Source: Flavobacterium xanthum (lineage in GTDB: Bacteria > Bacteroidota > Bacteroidia > Flavobacteriales > Flavobacteriaceae). Taken from it: a stretch of 64,000 nucleotides of DNA. Under the pieces are notes generated by a model. That model did no database searches, was not told where the DNA came from, and saw only the letters and a list, made by a program, of their open reading frames with translations. Below are positions 35,115-44,762 of the stretch, piece after piece. The stretch covers positions 1 through 64,000 of the forward strand of contig NZ_FRBU01000020.1 in the NCBI RefSeq assembly GCF_900142695.1. The letters run 5' to 3'. The number at the start of each line of letters is the position of its first letter. Positions within the stretch are counted from its first letter, which is position 1. Position numbers and translations under genes: made by a program.

Positions 35115-36302
35115 TTGAATAGTGATTTTCTAAAATATCAAGCACAAACAACTCCTTATCCATTGGGTATGGAAATCTCGCATGCTATAGGTTCTTACAT
35201 CTTCGATACCACTAATAAAAAATATTTAGATTTTGTTGCTGGAGTTTCTGCTTGTGCACTGGGACATCAACATACAAGAGTCAATAATGCCATAAAGCAG
35301 CAACTAGACAAATATTCGCACGTGATGGTTTATGGCGAATATTCACAAAGTCCAGCAGTTGAATATTGCAAATTATTAGCATCACTGCTACCCGCTCCTT
35401 TAGACAAAACCTATTTGGTAAATTCTGGCACAGAAGCGATCGAAGGCGCTTTAAAACTCGCCAGACGAACTACAGGAAGAAGCCAACTAATTTCATGTCA
35501 CAACGCTTATCATGGAAATACCATGGGATCGATGAGCGTGATGGGTTTTGAAGAGCGCAAGCAAGTTTTCCGCCCCTTAGTGCCAGATGTCGATTTTATC
35601 ACTTTTAATAACGAAGATGATTTACAAAAAATCACTACCAAAACTGCAGGAATCATATTAGAAACCATTCAAGGTGGTGCAGGATTTATTCAACCCCATG
35701 ATGATTTTCTTAAAAAAGTACGTCAACGCTGTGACGAAGTAGGCGCGATAATGATTCTGGATGAAATTCAACCTGGTTTTGGAAGAACTGGAAAGCTTTT
35801 TGGATTCCAAAATTACGATGTCGTTCCTGATATTGTAGTAATGGGAAAAGGAATGGGTGGCGGCATGCCCGTAGGTGCTTTTACCGCTTCGGCTAAAATG
35901 ATGGATCTCCTTAGTGATAATCCAAAACTAGGACACATCACCACCTTTGGGGGTCATCCTGTCATTGCGTCAGCCTGTTTAGCTACTTTGCAAGAAATCA
36001 CTGAGACCAATCTAATGCCTGAAGCCTTAGAGAAAGAAAATCTATTCCGATCACTTTTGGTACATCCTTTGATAGAGGAGATTAGAGGAAAAGGATTAAT
36101 GCTTGCCGCAATGACTAAAAGTGCCGACATAACAAATGAAGTGATTCTGCAATGTCAAGACAAAGGGCTCATTTTATTCTGGTTGCTATTTGAAGGATGC
36201 GCCATCCGAATCACGCCACCGCTGACCATTTCTAATGAAGAAATTCGAGAAGGTTGTGCAATCATGCTAGAAGTAATGGATTCGATTTTGAATAAAAATT
36301 AG
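35115..36302 (+). CDS. Class III PLP-dependent aminotransferase
   Basis: This is a fold-type I, class III (acetylornithine/ornithine-like) aminotransferase of 395 residues. Visible features are VNSGTEAIEGALKLARR, the AYHGNTMGSMS segment, the cofactor Asp in MILDEIQPGFGRTG, and the PLP Lys in VVMGKGMGGGMPVGAF. The start is TTG, directly before NSDFLKYQAQTT. The substrate cannot be assigned from the sequence, and the gene is not next to an arginine or lysine pathway. Upstream is a short inverted AACTTT / AAAGTT pair. Confidence 0.88.
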   Translation: MNSDFLKYQAQTTPYPLGMEISHAIGSYIFDTTNKKYLDFVAGVSACALGHQHTRVNNAIKQQLDKYSHVMVYGEYSQSPAVEYCKLLASLLPAPLDKTYLVNSGTEAIEGALKLARRTTGRSQLISCHNAYHGNTMGSMSVMGFEERKQVFRPLVPDVDFITFNNEDDLQKITTKTAGIILETIQGGAGFIQPHDDFLKKVRQRCDEVGAIMILDEIQPGFGRTGKLFGFQNYDVVPDIVVMGKGMGGGMPVGAFTASAKMMDLLSDNPKLGHITTFGGHPVIASACLATLQEITETNLMPEALEKENLFRSLLVHPLIEEIRGKGLMLAAMTKSADITNEVILQCQDKGLILFWLLFEGCAIRITPPLTISNEEIREGCAIMLEVMDSILNKN

Positions 36303-36308
36303 TTTCTT

Positions 36309-36430
36309 TAGGAGAATCCTGCCAACATACGTGCGGACTCTTATCCCATCCTAAAGCAAAATTGCCATTTTTCACCTTCGTTTAGAGAAGGACAGTAAAA
36401 AAGATTTCCACCTGTATCAAGCATGGAAAT
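36309..36430 (-). repeat. Degenerate copy of the dispersed palindromic element (copy E)
   Basis: Read on the minus strand this contains GCTTGATACAGGTGGAAATC and, about 80 bases later, GGCAGGATTCTCC, both weakly matching the ends of copies A-D. The middle is longer than in those copies. The call is tentative. Confidence 0.35.
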
Positions 36431-36547
36431 TAGTACAAAAACAGCCTGGATTTTGTTAATTAAATTGTTTAAAACAATTCCTGCTGCTCCTCACATTAAC
36501 AGTAAGGATGCCTACATTTAATAAGGCCAAATTCTAAAAAAACAAAG

Positions 36548-37945
36548 ATGCAATTAAGCAACGAAGAAGAAGACTATAACTTATCCCTGTCTAAATTTGA
36601 GTCGATGTTGAAAACCAACAAAGTGCTCTTTTTTGACTCTGAAGAATTTGAAGAAATTATTCTTCATTATCTCGATATGGGTAAGGCCGCATTGGCAAAA
36701 AAAGCGCTAAAACTAGCATTAGAACAACACCCAAAATCAACTGGACTAAAATTAGTTCAAGTGGAGATGTTAGTCTTTGATGACAAACTAGAATTAGCCG
36801 AAAAATTATTGAATGAATTGTATGCTATTGAGCCAACGAACGAAGAAATTTACATTCAAAAAGCCAATATCTATTCAAAAAGAGACCAACACGAAAAAGC
36901 AGTTGAATTATTAAGAATCGCTTTAAAATATACGGATGATAATGCTGATGTCTATAACTTAATAGGCATGGAATATCTCTTTATGGACAACCTTGAAATG
37001 GCAAAAGAAAGCTTCATCAAGTGTTTAGAAGAAGATCTAGAAGACCAATCAGCACTGTATAACGTTGTGTATTGTTTTGAATTCTTAGATCAAAATCAAG
37101 AGGCTATCAGCTATCTAATAAAATACATCGACAAAAATCCGTATAGCGAAATCGCTTGGCACCAGCTGGGTAGGTTGCATTATGGAGTAAAAGAATATGA
37201 GAATGCCATTCGTGCCTTTGATTACGCTACGTTAATTGACGATGAATTCCTAGGTGCATTCATGGAAAAAGCAAAAGCTTTTGAACGATTAAAAAAATAT
37301 GAAGAAGCTATTGAAAGCTATAGTAGAACAATTGAATTGGATGATGCAACTTCGTATGCGCTACTGCGAATGGGAAAATGCTATGAAAAGCTAGGTAATT
37401 CCGTTTTAGCCTTAAAATACTTTAATGAAACAGTACATGAAGATCCACTTTTAGACAAGGGTTGGATTGCCATAACTGATTTTTATGTTCGCCAAAAAAA
37501 CTTTCAAAAAGCACTATTTTATGTCAATAAAGCATTAGCAATTGACAATCAAAATAGGTTGTATTGGAAACGTTTTGCTTCCATAAACAAACAAATGAAT
37601 TTCTTTGAAGAAGCGGAGTTTGGCTATAGAAAAGCAGTAGAATTTGGGGATCATTCCTTAGAAACTTGGTTGTTCTGGGTAGACATATTACAATTTTTAG
37701 GAGAATTCGAAAGTGCTATTCAGACTTTATTGCAAGCAACCGAATATTTTCCAGAAGAGAATGAAGTAGAATACCGTTTAGCAGGGTTGTACTTTATGCT
37801 AACGGATACTACAAAAGCAAAATTCCATTTAAGCAATGCCTTGCGACTGAATTTTGAGAATTATATTCTTTTGGAAGATTTATTTCCAGTAGTTTGGGCA
37901 AAAAAAATGGTGCAAAATTATATTGCAAAACACAAAAAATTATAA
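36548..37945 (+). CDS. Tetratricopeptide repeat protein
   Basis: About ten TPR units run through the whole 465 residues. Examples are AYLKIANIYSKRDQHEKAVELL-type helices and GRLHYGVKEYENAIRAFDYA. There is no signal peptide or membrane span, so it is a cytoplasmic scaffold. It shares its last base with the ATG of aroE (TAATG), so the two genes are translationally coupled. The partner proteins are unknown; this TPR-aroE pairing is seen in Flavobacteriaceae, but the link to shikimate is not clear. Confidence 0.88.
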   Translation: MQLSNEEEDYNLSLSKFESMLKTNKVLFFDSEEFEEIILHYLDMGKAALAKKALKLALEQHPKSTGLKLVQVEMLVFDDKLELAEKLLNELYAIEPTNEEIYIQKANIYSKRDQHEKAVELLRIALKYTDDNADVYNLIGMEYLFMDNLEMAKESFIKCLEEDLEDQSALYNVVYCFEFLDQNQEAISYLIKYIDKNPYSEIAWHQLGRLHYGVKEYENAIRAFDYATLIDDEFLGAFMEKAKAFERLKKYEEAIESYSRTIELDDATSYALLRMGKCYEKLGNSVLALKYFNETVHEDPLLDKGWIAITDFYVRQKNFQKALFYVNKALAIDNQNRLYWKRFASINKQMNFFEEAEFGYRKAVEFGDHSLETWLFWVDILQFLGEFESAIQTLLQATEYFPEENEVEYRLAGLYFMLTDTTKAKFHLSNALRLNFENYILLEDLFPVVWAKKMVQNYIAKHKKL

Positions 37946-38694
37946 TGGATGATATCGTTAGAAAGCGCTTTGGATTAGTAGGTCGCAATATAAGTTATTC
38001 CTTTTCGAAAGGATATTTTACAGATAAATTTAATAACGAAAACTTTGCAGGTTGCACGTATGAGAATTTTGATATTCCAGAAATAAATGCCTTTCCCGAA
38101 GTTGTTAAAAACACGCCCGACCTCAAGGGAATGAGTATCACTATTCCATATAAGGAAGCAGTAATTCCATTTTTGCATAAACTTTCGAAAAAAGCGCTAT
38201 TAATTGGCGCTGTTAATACGATTAGAATTACCAAAAAAGGAAAGTTAAAAGGGTACAATACGGATTATTACGGTTTTAAAAAATCATTACAACCGTTATT
38301 GGAACCACATCATAAAAAAGCACTGATTTTGGGTACCGGAGGCGCCTCTAAAGGAGTTGCTTTTGCTTTAGATGAACTAAACATTCCCTACACATTTGTT
38401 TCGAGAGAAGCCAGTGAAACGGCAATTGATTACAGCCGCATCAACGCAACAACATTTGATAATTACCAAATCATAATAAATGCTACGCCAGTGGGAACGA
38501 GTCCAAATGTAGCTGCCTTCCCTTTACTTCCGTATGAATTTTTCACAGCGAAGCACATTGCTTATGATTTGATATACAATCCTGCCGAAACGCAATTTCT
38601 ACAAAAAGCAGCAGCACAAGGAGCCAAAACTAAAAACGGCTTAGACATGCTGATTTTTCAAGCCGAAAAAGCATGGAAGATTTGGAATAAGTAG
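37945..38694 (+). CDS. aroE: Shikimate dehydrogenase
   Basis: AroE reduces 3-dehydroshikimate to shikimate with NADPH. The substrate motif GMSITIPYKEAV (Lys catalytic), the NTDYYGFKKS segment and the Rossmann loop LGTGGASKGVAFAL are present. The ATG at 37945 (MDDIVRKRFGLVG) is preferred to an upstream ATG at 37894, which lies inside the TPR gene. The protein has 249 residues. A strong terminator follows. Confidence 0.93.
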   Translation: MDDIVRKRFGLVGRNISYSFSKGYFTDKFNNENFAGCTYENFDIPEINAFPEVVKNTPDLKGMSITIPYKEAVIPFLHKLSKKALLIGAVNTIRITKKGKLKGYNTDYYGFKKSLQPLLEPHHKKALILGTGGASKGVAFALDELNIPYTFVSREASETAIDYSRINATTFDNYQIIINATPVGTSPNVAAFPLLPYEFFTAKHIAYDLIYNPAETQFLQKAAAQGAKTKNGLDMLIFQAEKAWKIWNK

Positions 38695-38738
38695 AAAATA
38701 ATCTCGTAATACAATTTCTATATTAGATTTAAAAATAG

Positions 38739-38777
38739 AAAAGCCCTCAAAGTGGAAATCCATTTTGAGGGCTTTTT
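38739..38777 (+). terminator. Terminator of aroE
   Basis: Stem AAAAGCCCTCAAA / TTTGAGGGCTTTTTT with a T run follows aroE by about 45 bp. Confidence 0.85.
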
Positions 38778-38872
38778 TCATAAAAAAAAGACACTTTCTA
38801 AGCAGTTTTGATTATTGTAGATCAGTGTTTGTATCTTTTTTGTGGTATAAATGGAACATTTAAAAAATTCTA

Positions 38873-38970
38873 TAAAAAAAAGCGACCCTTGAGAGGCCGC
38901 TTTGAATGTTTTCACAACGGAATAATCCTTATTGTGTATTGCTTCAAAATTGTAATGCAATGATACAACA
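38873..38970 (-). ncRNA. tracrRNA of the type II-C CRISPR-Cas system
   Basis: The plus strand at 38932-38954 reads TTGTGTATTGCTTCAAAATT and continues GTA. It matches the crRNA-sense repeat start (TTGTGAATTGCTTTCAAAATT) at 22 positions with one mismatch and one missing T. A minus-strand RNA would therefore pair with the crRNA repeat. Downstream on the minus strand come AAGGATTATTCCGTTG, a segment typical of Bacteroidetes Cas9 tracrRNAs, and a final hairpin GCGGCC-TCTCAA-GGGTCGC followed by eight T. It lies about 100 bp upstream of cas9, divergent from it. The exact 5' end is not known, and no convincing promoter was seen. Confidence 0.88.
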
Positions 38971-39074
38971 AAAATTTTAATTTTGGTTTATGGTTTTCCG
39001 TAAAGCCACTAATTTTCTTTTGATTAGATTTAAAGAATAATTTAGACAACACAAAAAGTCATTATAAAACGCAT

Positions 39075-42000
39075 GTGAAAATGAAAAAAATATTAGGATT
39101 AGATTTGGGGACAAATAGTATTGGATGGGCATTAACAAATAATGACTTTGACAATAAATTTGGAAATATTGAAGGTATTGGATGTCGAATAATTCCTATG
39201 AGTCAAGACGTTCTTGGTAAATTTGATAGTGGAGTTTCCATCTCTCAAACTGCTGAAAGAACAAAATATCGAGGCACAAGGAGATTAGTACAGCGTTTTT
39301 TATTAAGAAGAGAACGTCTACACAGAGTTTTAAATATTCTTGATTTTCTACCTAAACATTATGCAAGCGCCGTTGATTTTGATAAAAAGTTTGGACAATT
39401 TAAACCAGAGAAAGAAGAGAAATTTTCTTTTTTTAAAGATGAAAGTGGTAAAAACCAATTTTTATTTTTGGAAAGCCATCAAGAAATGCTTGCTGAATTT
39501 AAATTAACAAATCCTGATTTAAAACAAGTTCCTTATGACTGGACTATTTATTATTTGAGAAAAAAAGCATTAACTCAAAAAATATCAAGAGAAGAATTGG
39601 CTTGGATAATATTAAATTTTAATCAAAAAAGAGGTTATTATCAATTGCGTGGAGAAGAAAAAGAAGAGAATAAAAACAAACTAGAGGAATTTCATACGCT
39701 TACAGTTGTTAATGTTATTGAAAGAGAAAAAGGAAAATCAGGTATCTGGTATAACGTAATTCTTGAAAACGGTTGGGTTTATAAACGTGAAAGCAAAATA
39801 GGATTATTTGAATGGGTTGGTAAGCAAAAGAATTTTATCGTAACTACCGAATTAAATGATGATGGTACAGTAAAATTAAACAAGGACAACGAAGAAAAAA
39901 GAAGTTTTAGAGCTCCAAAAGAAGACGATTGGGGATTGGTAAAAATAAGAAGTGAACAAACTATTAATCAAAGCGGAAAATCAGTTGGTTCTTATATCTA
40001 TGATAATTTGCTAAAAAACCCAAATCAAAAAATAAAAGGTGAACTAGTACGAACTATTGAGAGACATTATTATAAAAGCGAATTAAAACAGATACTTGAA
40101 ACTCAAATTGAATTTCATTCAGCTACGTTAAAAGACAGAAATCTTTATAAAAAATGTATTGATGAATTGTACAAACACAATGATTCTCATAAAAATAGCA
40201 TAAAAGAAAGAGGTTTTGACTATATATTTTTAGATGATATCATCTTTTATCAGCGTCCACTCAAAAGTAAAACTTCGTTGATTAGTGATTGTAGTCTGGA
40301 ATTTAGACCTATTAAAGATAAAAGTGGTAATTTAGTTAAAGATGTTAATGGATATCAAATTCTAAAACCTTTAAAATGTATTGCTAAATCAAATCCTATT
40401 TTTCAAGAATTTAGACTGTTGCAATTTGTAAAGAATCTAAAAATATATAAAAAAGATATTGCAAATGATGTTGATGTAACTAATGATTATTTAAAAACAG
40501 AAGACGATGTAGTCGAATTATATAATTGGCTAAATAATAAAGCTGAAATAAGTCAAAAACAATTTTTAGCGTACCAAAAATTTAAATTAAAAGAAGATAA
40601 ATTCAGGTGGAATTTTGTAGAGGATAAGATATATCCTTGTAATGAAACCAGAAATCAATTTTTAAATACAATTGCAAAAATCGATATGGACAAATCATTT
40701 TTTGATGCAAAAAACACTCAGGATTTGTGGCATATCCTATATTCTGTAACTGATAAAATTGAAATTTCTAAAGCAATTACAACTTTTGCAAAACGATATA
40801 GTTTACCCGATGGATTCATAATAAATTTTTCAAAATTAAAGCCATACAAAAAAGATTATGGCGCTAATTCTGAAAAAGCAATAAAAAAATTACTGCCGTT
40901 AATGCGTTTCGGAAATCATTGGAATGAAAAAAATATCGACACCAAAACATTGGCAAGAATTGACAAAATAGAAACAGGAGAATTTGACGAAAATATTAAA
41001 ACTCGAGTTCGAGAAAAAGCATTGCATTTAAATGTCCTTTCAGATTTTAAAGGACTGCCTTTGTGGCTGGCTTCCTATATCGTTTATGATAGACATAGCG
41101 AAACTAGTGATATTTCAAAATGGAAAACTCCCGCAGATATTGAACACTTTTTGAAACACGACTTCAAACAACATTCACTTCGCAACCCTATTGTAGAACA
41201 AGTTATTACAGAAACTTTACGAGTTGTAAAAGATATTTGGCAATATTATGGAGAGGGAAAAGAAAACTTCTTTAATGAAATTCATATTGAATTGGGTCGT
41301 GAGATGAAAAACAATGCGGCCGATAGAAAAAAAATAACTGACAATATTAGTCACAACGAAAACACAAACTTGCGAATTAAAGCCATTTTAACAGAATTGA
41401 AAAATGATGGCATTAGTGACATTCGTCCTTACTCACCGAGTCAACAAGAGATATTAAAAATTTATGAAGAAGGTATTTATAGCAGTGAAAACAGTAAAGA
41501 AAAAATAGAAGAAGTTGATAAAATCAGAAAAAATGCAAAGCCAACAACTTCTGAAATCATCAAATACAAACTTTGGCTGGAACAAGGATACATTTCTCCT
41601 TATACAGGAAAGCTGATACCATTAAGTGATCTTTTTACAACAAAATATCAAATCGAACATATTATTCCGCAATCAAGATTATTTGATGATTCATTGTCAA
41701 ACAAAGTCATTTGTGAATCTGAAGTGAATGATTTAAAAGGAAATAAGACTGCATTAGAATTCATTCTAAAAAATGAGGATAGAATTGTGACTTTAACTGG
41801 TGGAAAAACGGTTAAAATATTTGCTAGAGAAGCCTATAATCAACATATAACTAGCTATTACAGTAAAAACAAAAGCAAGCAAAAAAGACTTTTAAGTGAA
41901 GATATTCCAGAAAAATTTATCGAAAGACAATTAAATGATACTAAATACATCAGCAAAATTGTAAAAAATCTTTTGAGCAAAATAGTTCGAGAAGATAATG

Positions 42001-43700
42001 AACAGGAAGTAACATCAAAACATATCATTTCATTGAATGGGTCAATAACTTCAAAAATGAAACAAGATTGGGGACTGAATGATGTTTGGAATAACATAGT
42101 TATCCCTCGCTTTAAACGATTAAATACCATTACAAATTCCAGTGACTTTGGAAAATTAGAATTCAAAAAGGATGAATTTGGAAACACAGGCAAGCAAGTA
42201 TTTCAAACTACTGTTCCAGATGCTATAGCAAAAGGGTTTTCTAAAAAAAGAATTGATCATCGACATCATGCTCTTGATGCTTTGGTAATTGCGTGTGTAA
42301 GCAGAGCGCACATTAACTATTTAAATAATCTAAATGCAAGAGATGAAAATGACAAAACAATTAAACACGAATTAAGGAATAAACTTTGTTTTAAAACTAA
42401 ACCCGATGCAAATGGAAATTACAACTGGGAATTTCACAAACCTTGGGAAAATTTCACCAAGCACACCGAAGACGAATTAAATCAAACCATCATTAGTTTC
42501 AAAAAAAATACTAGGGTTATCAATAAAACGGTAAACAAATACGTGAGCTATAAAGATGAAAATGGAAATTTAAATTTAGGTAAGAATGGATTGGTAGAAA
42601 AGAAGATTATACCACAAAAAAAAGGTGATAACTGGGCGATTAGAAAACCAATGCACGCTGAAACTGTAAGTGGAAAAGTGTTTTTAAAGCGAATTAAACA
42701 AAGTCATATTACCATTGCAAATGCTATTGAGCAAATTAAATTGATTGTTGATAAGGAAGTTAAAAAACAACTGGCAGCAAAAATCAAGCAATATCCAAAC
42801 AATGATGCCGGTCTAAAAAAACACCTTAAAGCTTTTCCTGTAATGATCGATGGTAAAGCTATTGACAAAATTCAGATTTATGAAGCCATAGAAGCTACAG
42901 CAACAAGAAAAACTCTTGATTTTACTTTTGATGAAAAAAGAATAGAAAAAATAACCGATACTGGAATTCAAAAAATTCTATTGAATCATCTTACACAAGA
43001 AATCTACCAAAATACTATTGATGAAAATGGCAAAAAAATTCCAGCTCACGAAGTTGCTTTTTCTGAAAATGGTTTAGATGACTTAAATAAAAACATTACT
43101 GCATTAAATGACGGCAAAAAACATCAGCCTATTATAAAGGTTCGCGTTTTTGAGGAAGGTGGCAAATTTAGCTTAGGACAAACTGGAAACAAAGCTGATA
43201 AATATGTAGAAGCTGCAAAAGGAACAAACTTGTTTTTTGCAATTTATCAAGATGAGAAAGGGAAACGAAACTATAAAACAATCCCTTTCAATGAAGTTAT
43301 TGAAAGACAAAAACAAGGATTAAGTTCAGCTCTAGAAAAACACGAAAACGGAAATCGTCTTTTATTTACGTTGTCTCCAAATGATTTAGTTTATGTTCCA
43401 ACTGAAGATGAAAAGGAAAATTTGACTCTCTTAGATTTCAATAAATTATCTAAAGAACAAGCAGAACGCATTTATAAATTTGTAAGTTGTACTAGTGGTG
43501 AAGGACATTTTGTTTCCCATAATTACTCAAAAGAGATAATTTCTAATGAAAATGGCTCCAATAATAAAAATGAACGAATGTTAGAATTTAACCCCTCAAA
43601 TACTATTTATGATGAAAAGGAAAAACCTGTGATGATCAAATCTGTTTGTTGGAAATTAGAAATCGACAGACTTGGAAAAATTAAAAAAATTATCAGATGA
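39075..43700 (+). CDS. cas9: Type II-C CRISPR RNA-guided endonuclease Cas9
   Basis: RuvC-I is ILGLDLGTNSIGWAL (catalytic D10 from the GTG start). The Arg-rich bridge helix is RRLVQRFLLRRERLHR. RuvC-II is EIHIELGREMKNN, the HNH motif is IEHIIPQSRLFDDSLSNKV (catalytic His about 862), and RuvC-III is DHRHHALDALVIA (His and Asp near 1065-1068). All catalytic residues appear intact. At 1541 residues it is at the long end for II-C enzymes, as in other Flavobacteria. The start is GTG at 39075 or ATG two codons later. The tracrRNA lies upstream. cas1-cas2 follow after a 1.06-kb insertion-like region. Confidence 0.96.
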   Translation: MKMKKILGLDLGTNSIGWALTNNDFDNKFGNIEGIGCRIIPMSQDVLGKFDSGVSISQTAERTKYRGTRRLVQRFLLRRERLHRVLNILDFLPKHYASAVDFDKKFGQFKPEKEEKFSFFKDESGKNQFLFLESHQEMLAEFKLTNPDLKQVPYDWTIYYLRKKALTQKISREELAWIILNFNQKRGYYQLRGEEKEENKNKLEEFHTLTVVNVIEREKGKSGIWYNVILENGWVYKRESKIGLFEWVGKQKNFIVTTELNDDGTVKLNKDNEEKRSFRAPKEDDWGLVKIRSEQTINQSGKSVGSYIYDNLLKNPNQKIKGELVRTIERHYYKSELKQILETQIEFHSATLKDRNLYKKCIDELYKHNDSHKNSIKERGFDYIFLDDIIFYQRPLKSKTSLISDCSLEFRPIKDKSGNLVKDVNGYQILKPLKCIAKSNPIFQEFRLLQFVKNLKIYKKDIANDVDVTNDYLKTEDDVVELYNWLNNKAEISQKQFLAYQKFKLKEDKFRWNFVEDKIYPCNETRNQFLNTIAKIDMDKSFFDAKNTQDLWHILYSVTDKIEISKAITTFAKRYSLPDGFIINFSKLKPYKKDYGANSEKAIKKLLPLMRFGNHWNEKNIDTKTLARIDKIETGEFDENIKTRVREKALHLNVLSDFKGLPLWLASYIVYDRHSETSDISKWKTPADIEHFLKHDFKQHSLRNPIVEQVITETLRVVKDIWQYYGEGKENFFNEIHIELGREMKNNAADRKKITDNISHNENTNLRIKAILTELKNDGISDIRPYSPSQQEILKIYEEGIYSSENSKEKIEEVDKIRKNAKPTTSEIIKYKLWLEQGYISPYTGKLIPLSDLFTTKYQIEHIIPQSRLFDDSLSNKVICESEVNDLKGNKTALEFILKNEDRIVTLTGGKTVKIFAREAYNQHITSYYSKNKSKQKRLLSEDIPEKFIERQLNDTKYISKIVKNLLSKIVREDNEQEVTSKHIISLNGSITSKMKQDWGLNDVWNNIVIPRFKRLNTITNSSDFGKLEFKKDEFGNTGKQVFQTTVPDAIAKGFSKKRIDHRHHALDALVIACVSRAHINYLNNLNARDENDKTIKHELRNKLCFKTKPDANGNYNWEFHKPWENFTKHTEDELNQTIISFKKNTRVINKTVNKYVSYKDENGNLNLGKNGLVEKKIIPQKKGDNWAIRKPMHAETVSGKVFLKRIKQSHITIANAIEQIKLIVDKEVKKQLAAKIKQYPNNDAGLKKHLKAFPVMIDGKAIDKIQIYEAIEATATRKTLDFTFDEKRIEKITDTGIQKILLNHLTQEIYQNTIDENGKKIPAHEVAFSENGLDDLNKNITALNDGKKHQPIIKVRVFEEGGKFSLGQTGNKADKYVEAAKGTNLFFAIYQDEKGKRNYKTIPFNEVIERQKQGLSSALEKHENGNRLLFTLSPNDLVYVPTEDEKENLTLLDFNKLSKEQAERIYKFVSCTSGEGHFVSHNYSKEIISNENGSNNKNERMLEFNPSNTIYDEKEKPVMIKSVCWKLEIDRLGKIKKIIR

Positions 43701-43727
43701 TAAATAATGATTTCAAAAATCAATAGA

Positions 43728-44132
43728 ATTGGGTTTTAACCCAATCAATAAAAATAAATTAAAATAGGCTTCAGCCAAAATAATTCGGCTAAAGCCTAAT
43801 TTTTATAATATCAAATATCCCTCCAGCTAAAGCTGGAGGCAATTCAAAAGCTGATGGCAATTCAAAACATGAAATTAAATCAAAATTCTAAATTTAATAT
43901 ATTCCAAAATCAATACAATTAAGCTAAAGCAAATAACATAATAATCAAAACCTCATCCCTCTAAAGCTGGAGGCAATTCAAAATCAGGAGGCAATAGAAA
44001 ACCTAAAGATATTTTTAAAAAAGACAGCATTAGATTTTGCACATTAAAATAACAATAAACATTCCAAAATCAATAGGGTTGGGCTTTAGCCCATTCAATG
44101 AAATTTAAAGTTAACACAAATGGCTTTAGCCA
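43728..44132. repeat. REP-like palindromes upstream of the RAYT gene
   Basis: This stretch of cas9-cas1 spacer carries ATTGGGTTTTAACCCAAT (43728-43745), a TAGGCTTCAGCC / GGCTAAAGCCTA hairpin (43764-43800), CCTCCAGCTAAAGCTGGAGG (43820-43839), TGGGCTTTAGCCCA (44080-44093) and TGGCTTTAGCCA (44121-44132). A weaker copy lies near 43900-43935. Three begin after a shared ATCAATAG-type sequence. The layout, paired palindromes about 30 bp apart, resembles REPINs. The last palindrome encodes the spurious MALAKTF extension of the transposase frame. Confidence 0.75.
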
Positions 44133-44158
44133 AAACATTTTATTTAAAATTAAAATCT

Positions 44159-44590
44159 ATGCCATACATCAAAACTTACATCCATTTTGTTTGGAGCACA
44201 AAAAACAGAATTCCTTTTTTGGACAATAAAGAATTAAGACAAAAAGTGTGGTATCATATCAAGGAAAATGGCAAAGAAAAAGGAATATTTGTTGATTTTG
44301 TTAATGGACATAAAGATCATTGTCATTGTTTGGTTTCACTGGGAGCCGATCAAACCATACAAAAAGTGATGCAACTCATCAAAGGAGAATCTTCGTTTTG
44401 GATTAATCAAAATAAATTTTGTCTAAATAAATTTGAATGGCAAGATGAATATTTTGCAGTTTCAGTTTCAGAATCGATGCTGGATAAAGTGAGAAATTAT
44501 ATTAAAAATCAAGAAGAACATCATAGCAAACAATCTTTTCAAGAAGAATATGATGAATTTATCGCTAAATATAAATTCAATAAGGAATAG
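44159..44590 (+). CDS. REP-associated tyrosine transposase (IS200-like Y1 / RAYT)
   Basis: This is a Y1 transposase-like protein of 143 residues. The HUH motif appears as HKDHCHCLVSL (His-Cys-His) and the catalytic Tyr as VRNYIKNQEEHH (about residue 113). The start at 44159 (MPYIKTYIHFVW) matches the family, while an upstream ATG at 44120 lies inside a REP palindrome. No IS ends or second gene (TnpB) are present; instead REP-like palindromes lie on both sides. This fits a domesticated RAYT that recognises such elements. It sits between cas9 and cas1 on the same strand, probably a later insertion into the operon. Confidence 0.85.
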   Translation: MPYIKTYIHFVWSTKNRIPFLDNKELRQKVWYHIKENGKEKGIFVDFVNGHKDHCHCLVSLGADQTIQKVMQLIKGESSFWINQNKFCLNKFEWQDEYFAVSVSESMLDKVRNYIKNQEEHHSKQSFQEEYDEFIAKYKFNKE

Positions 44591-44594
44591 TTTT

Positions 44595-44729
44595 TTGGCT
44601 AAAGCCAATTTCATTATTAACATTTTCATCCCTCCAGCAATCCCAATAATTATCAGAAGTTCCAACATCAATAGGAATGGGCTTTAGCCCATTCAAAACT
44701 ATAAAATAATTCAAATTGGCTTTAGCCAA
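44595..44729. repeat. REP-like palindromes downstream of the RAYT gene
   Basis: TTGGCTAAAGCCAA (44595-44608), ATGGGCTTTAGCCCAT (44677-44692) and TTGGCTTTAGCCAA (44716-44729) are perfect palindromes sharing the GGCTTTAGCC core with those upstream. The pair at 44677 and 44716 repeats the layout at 44080 and 44121. Confidence 0.8.
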
Positions 44730-44762
44730 AATATCATATAAAACATTTTTAAAATTTATAAA

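Noticed and set aside
38778..38960. A 60-codon minus-strand frame upstream of cas9.
   Set aside because: It overlaps the tracrRNA and its terminator and has no protein similarity.
38955..39010. A TAnnTTTG-type promoter for the tracrRNA.
   Set aside because: TATCATTG is one base off and no -33 TTG lies at the right distance, so I do not annotate it.
44120..44158. Longer N-terminus of the RAYT transposase (MALAKTF).
   Set aside because: It is encoded by a REP palindrome and the typical family start is at 44159.
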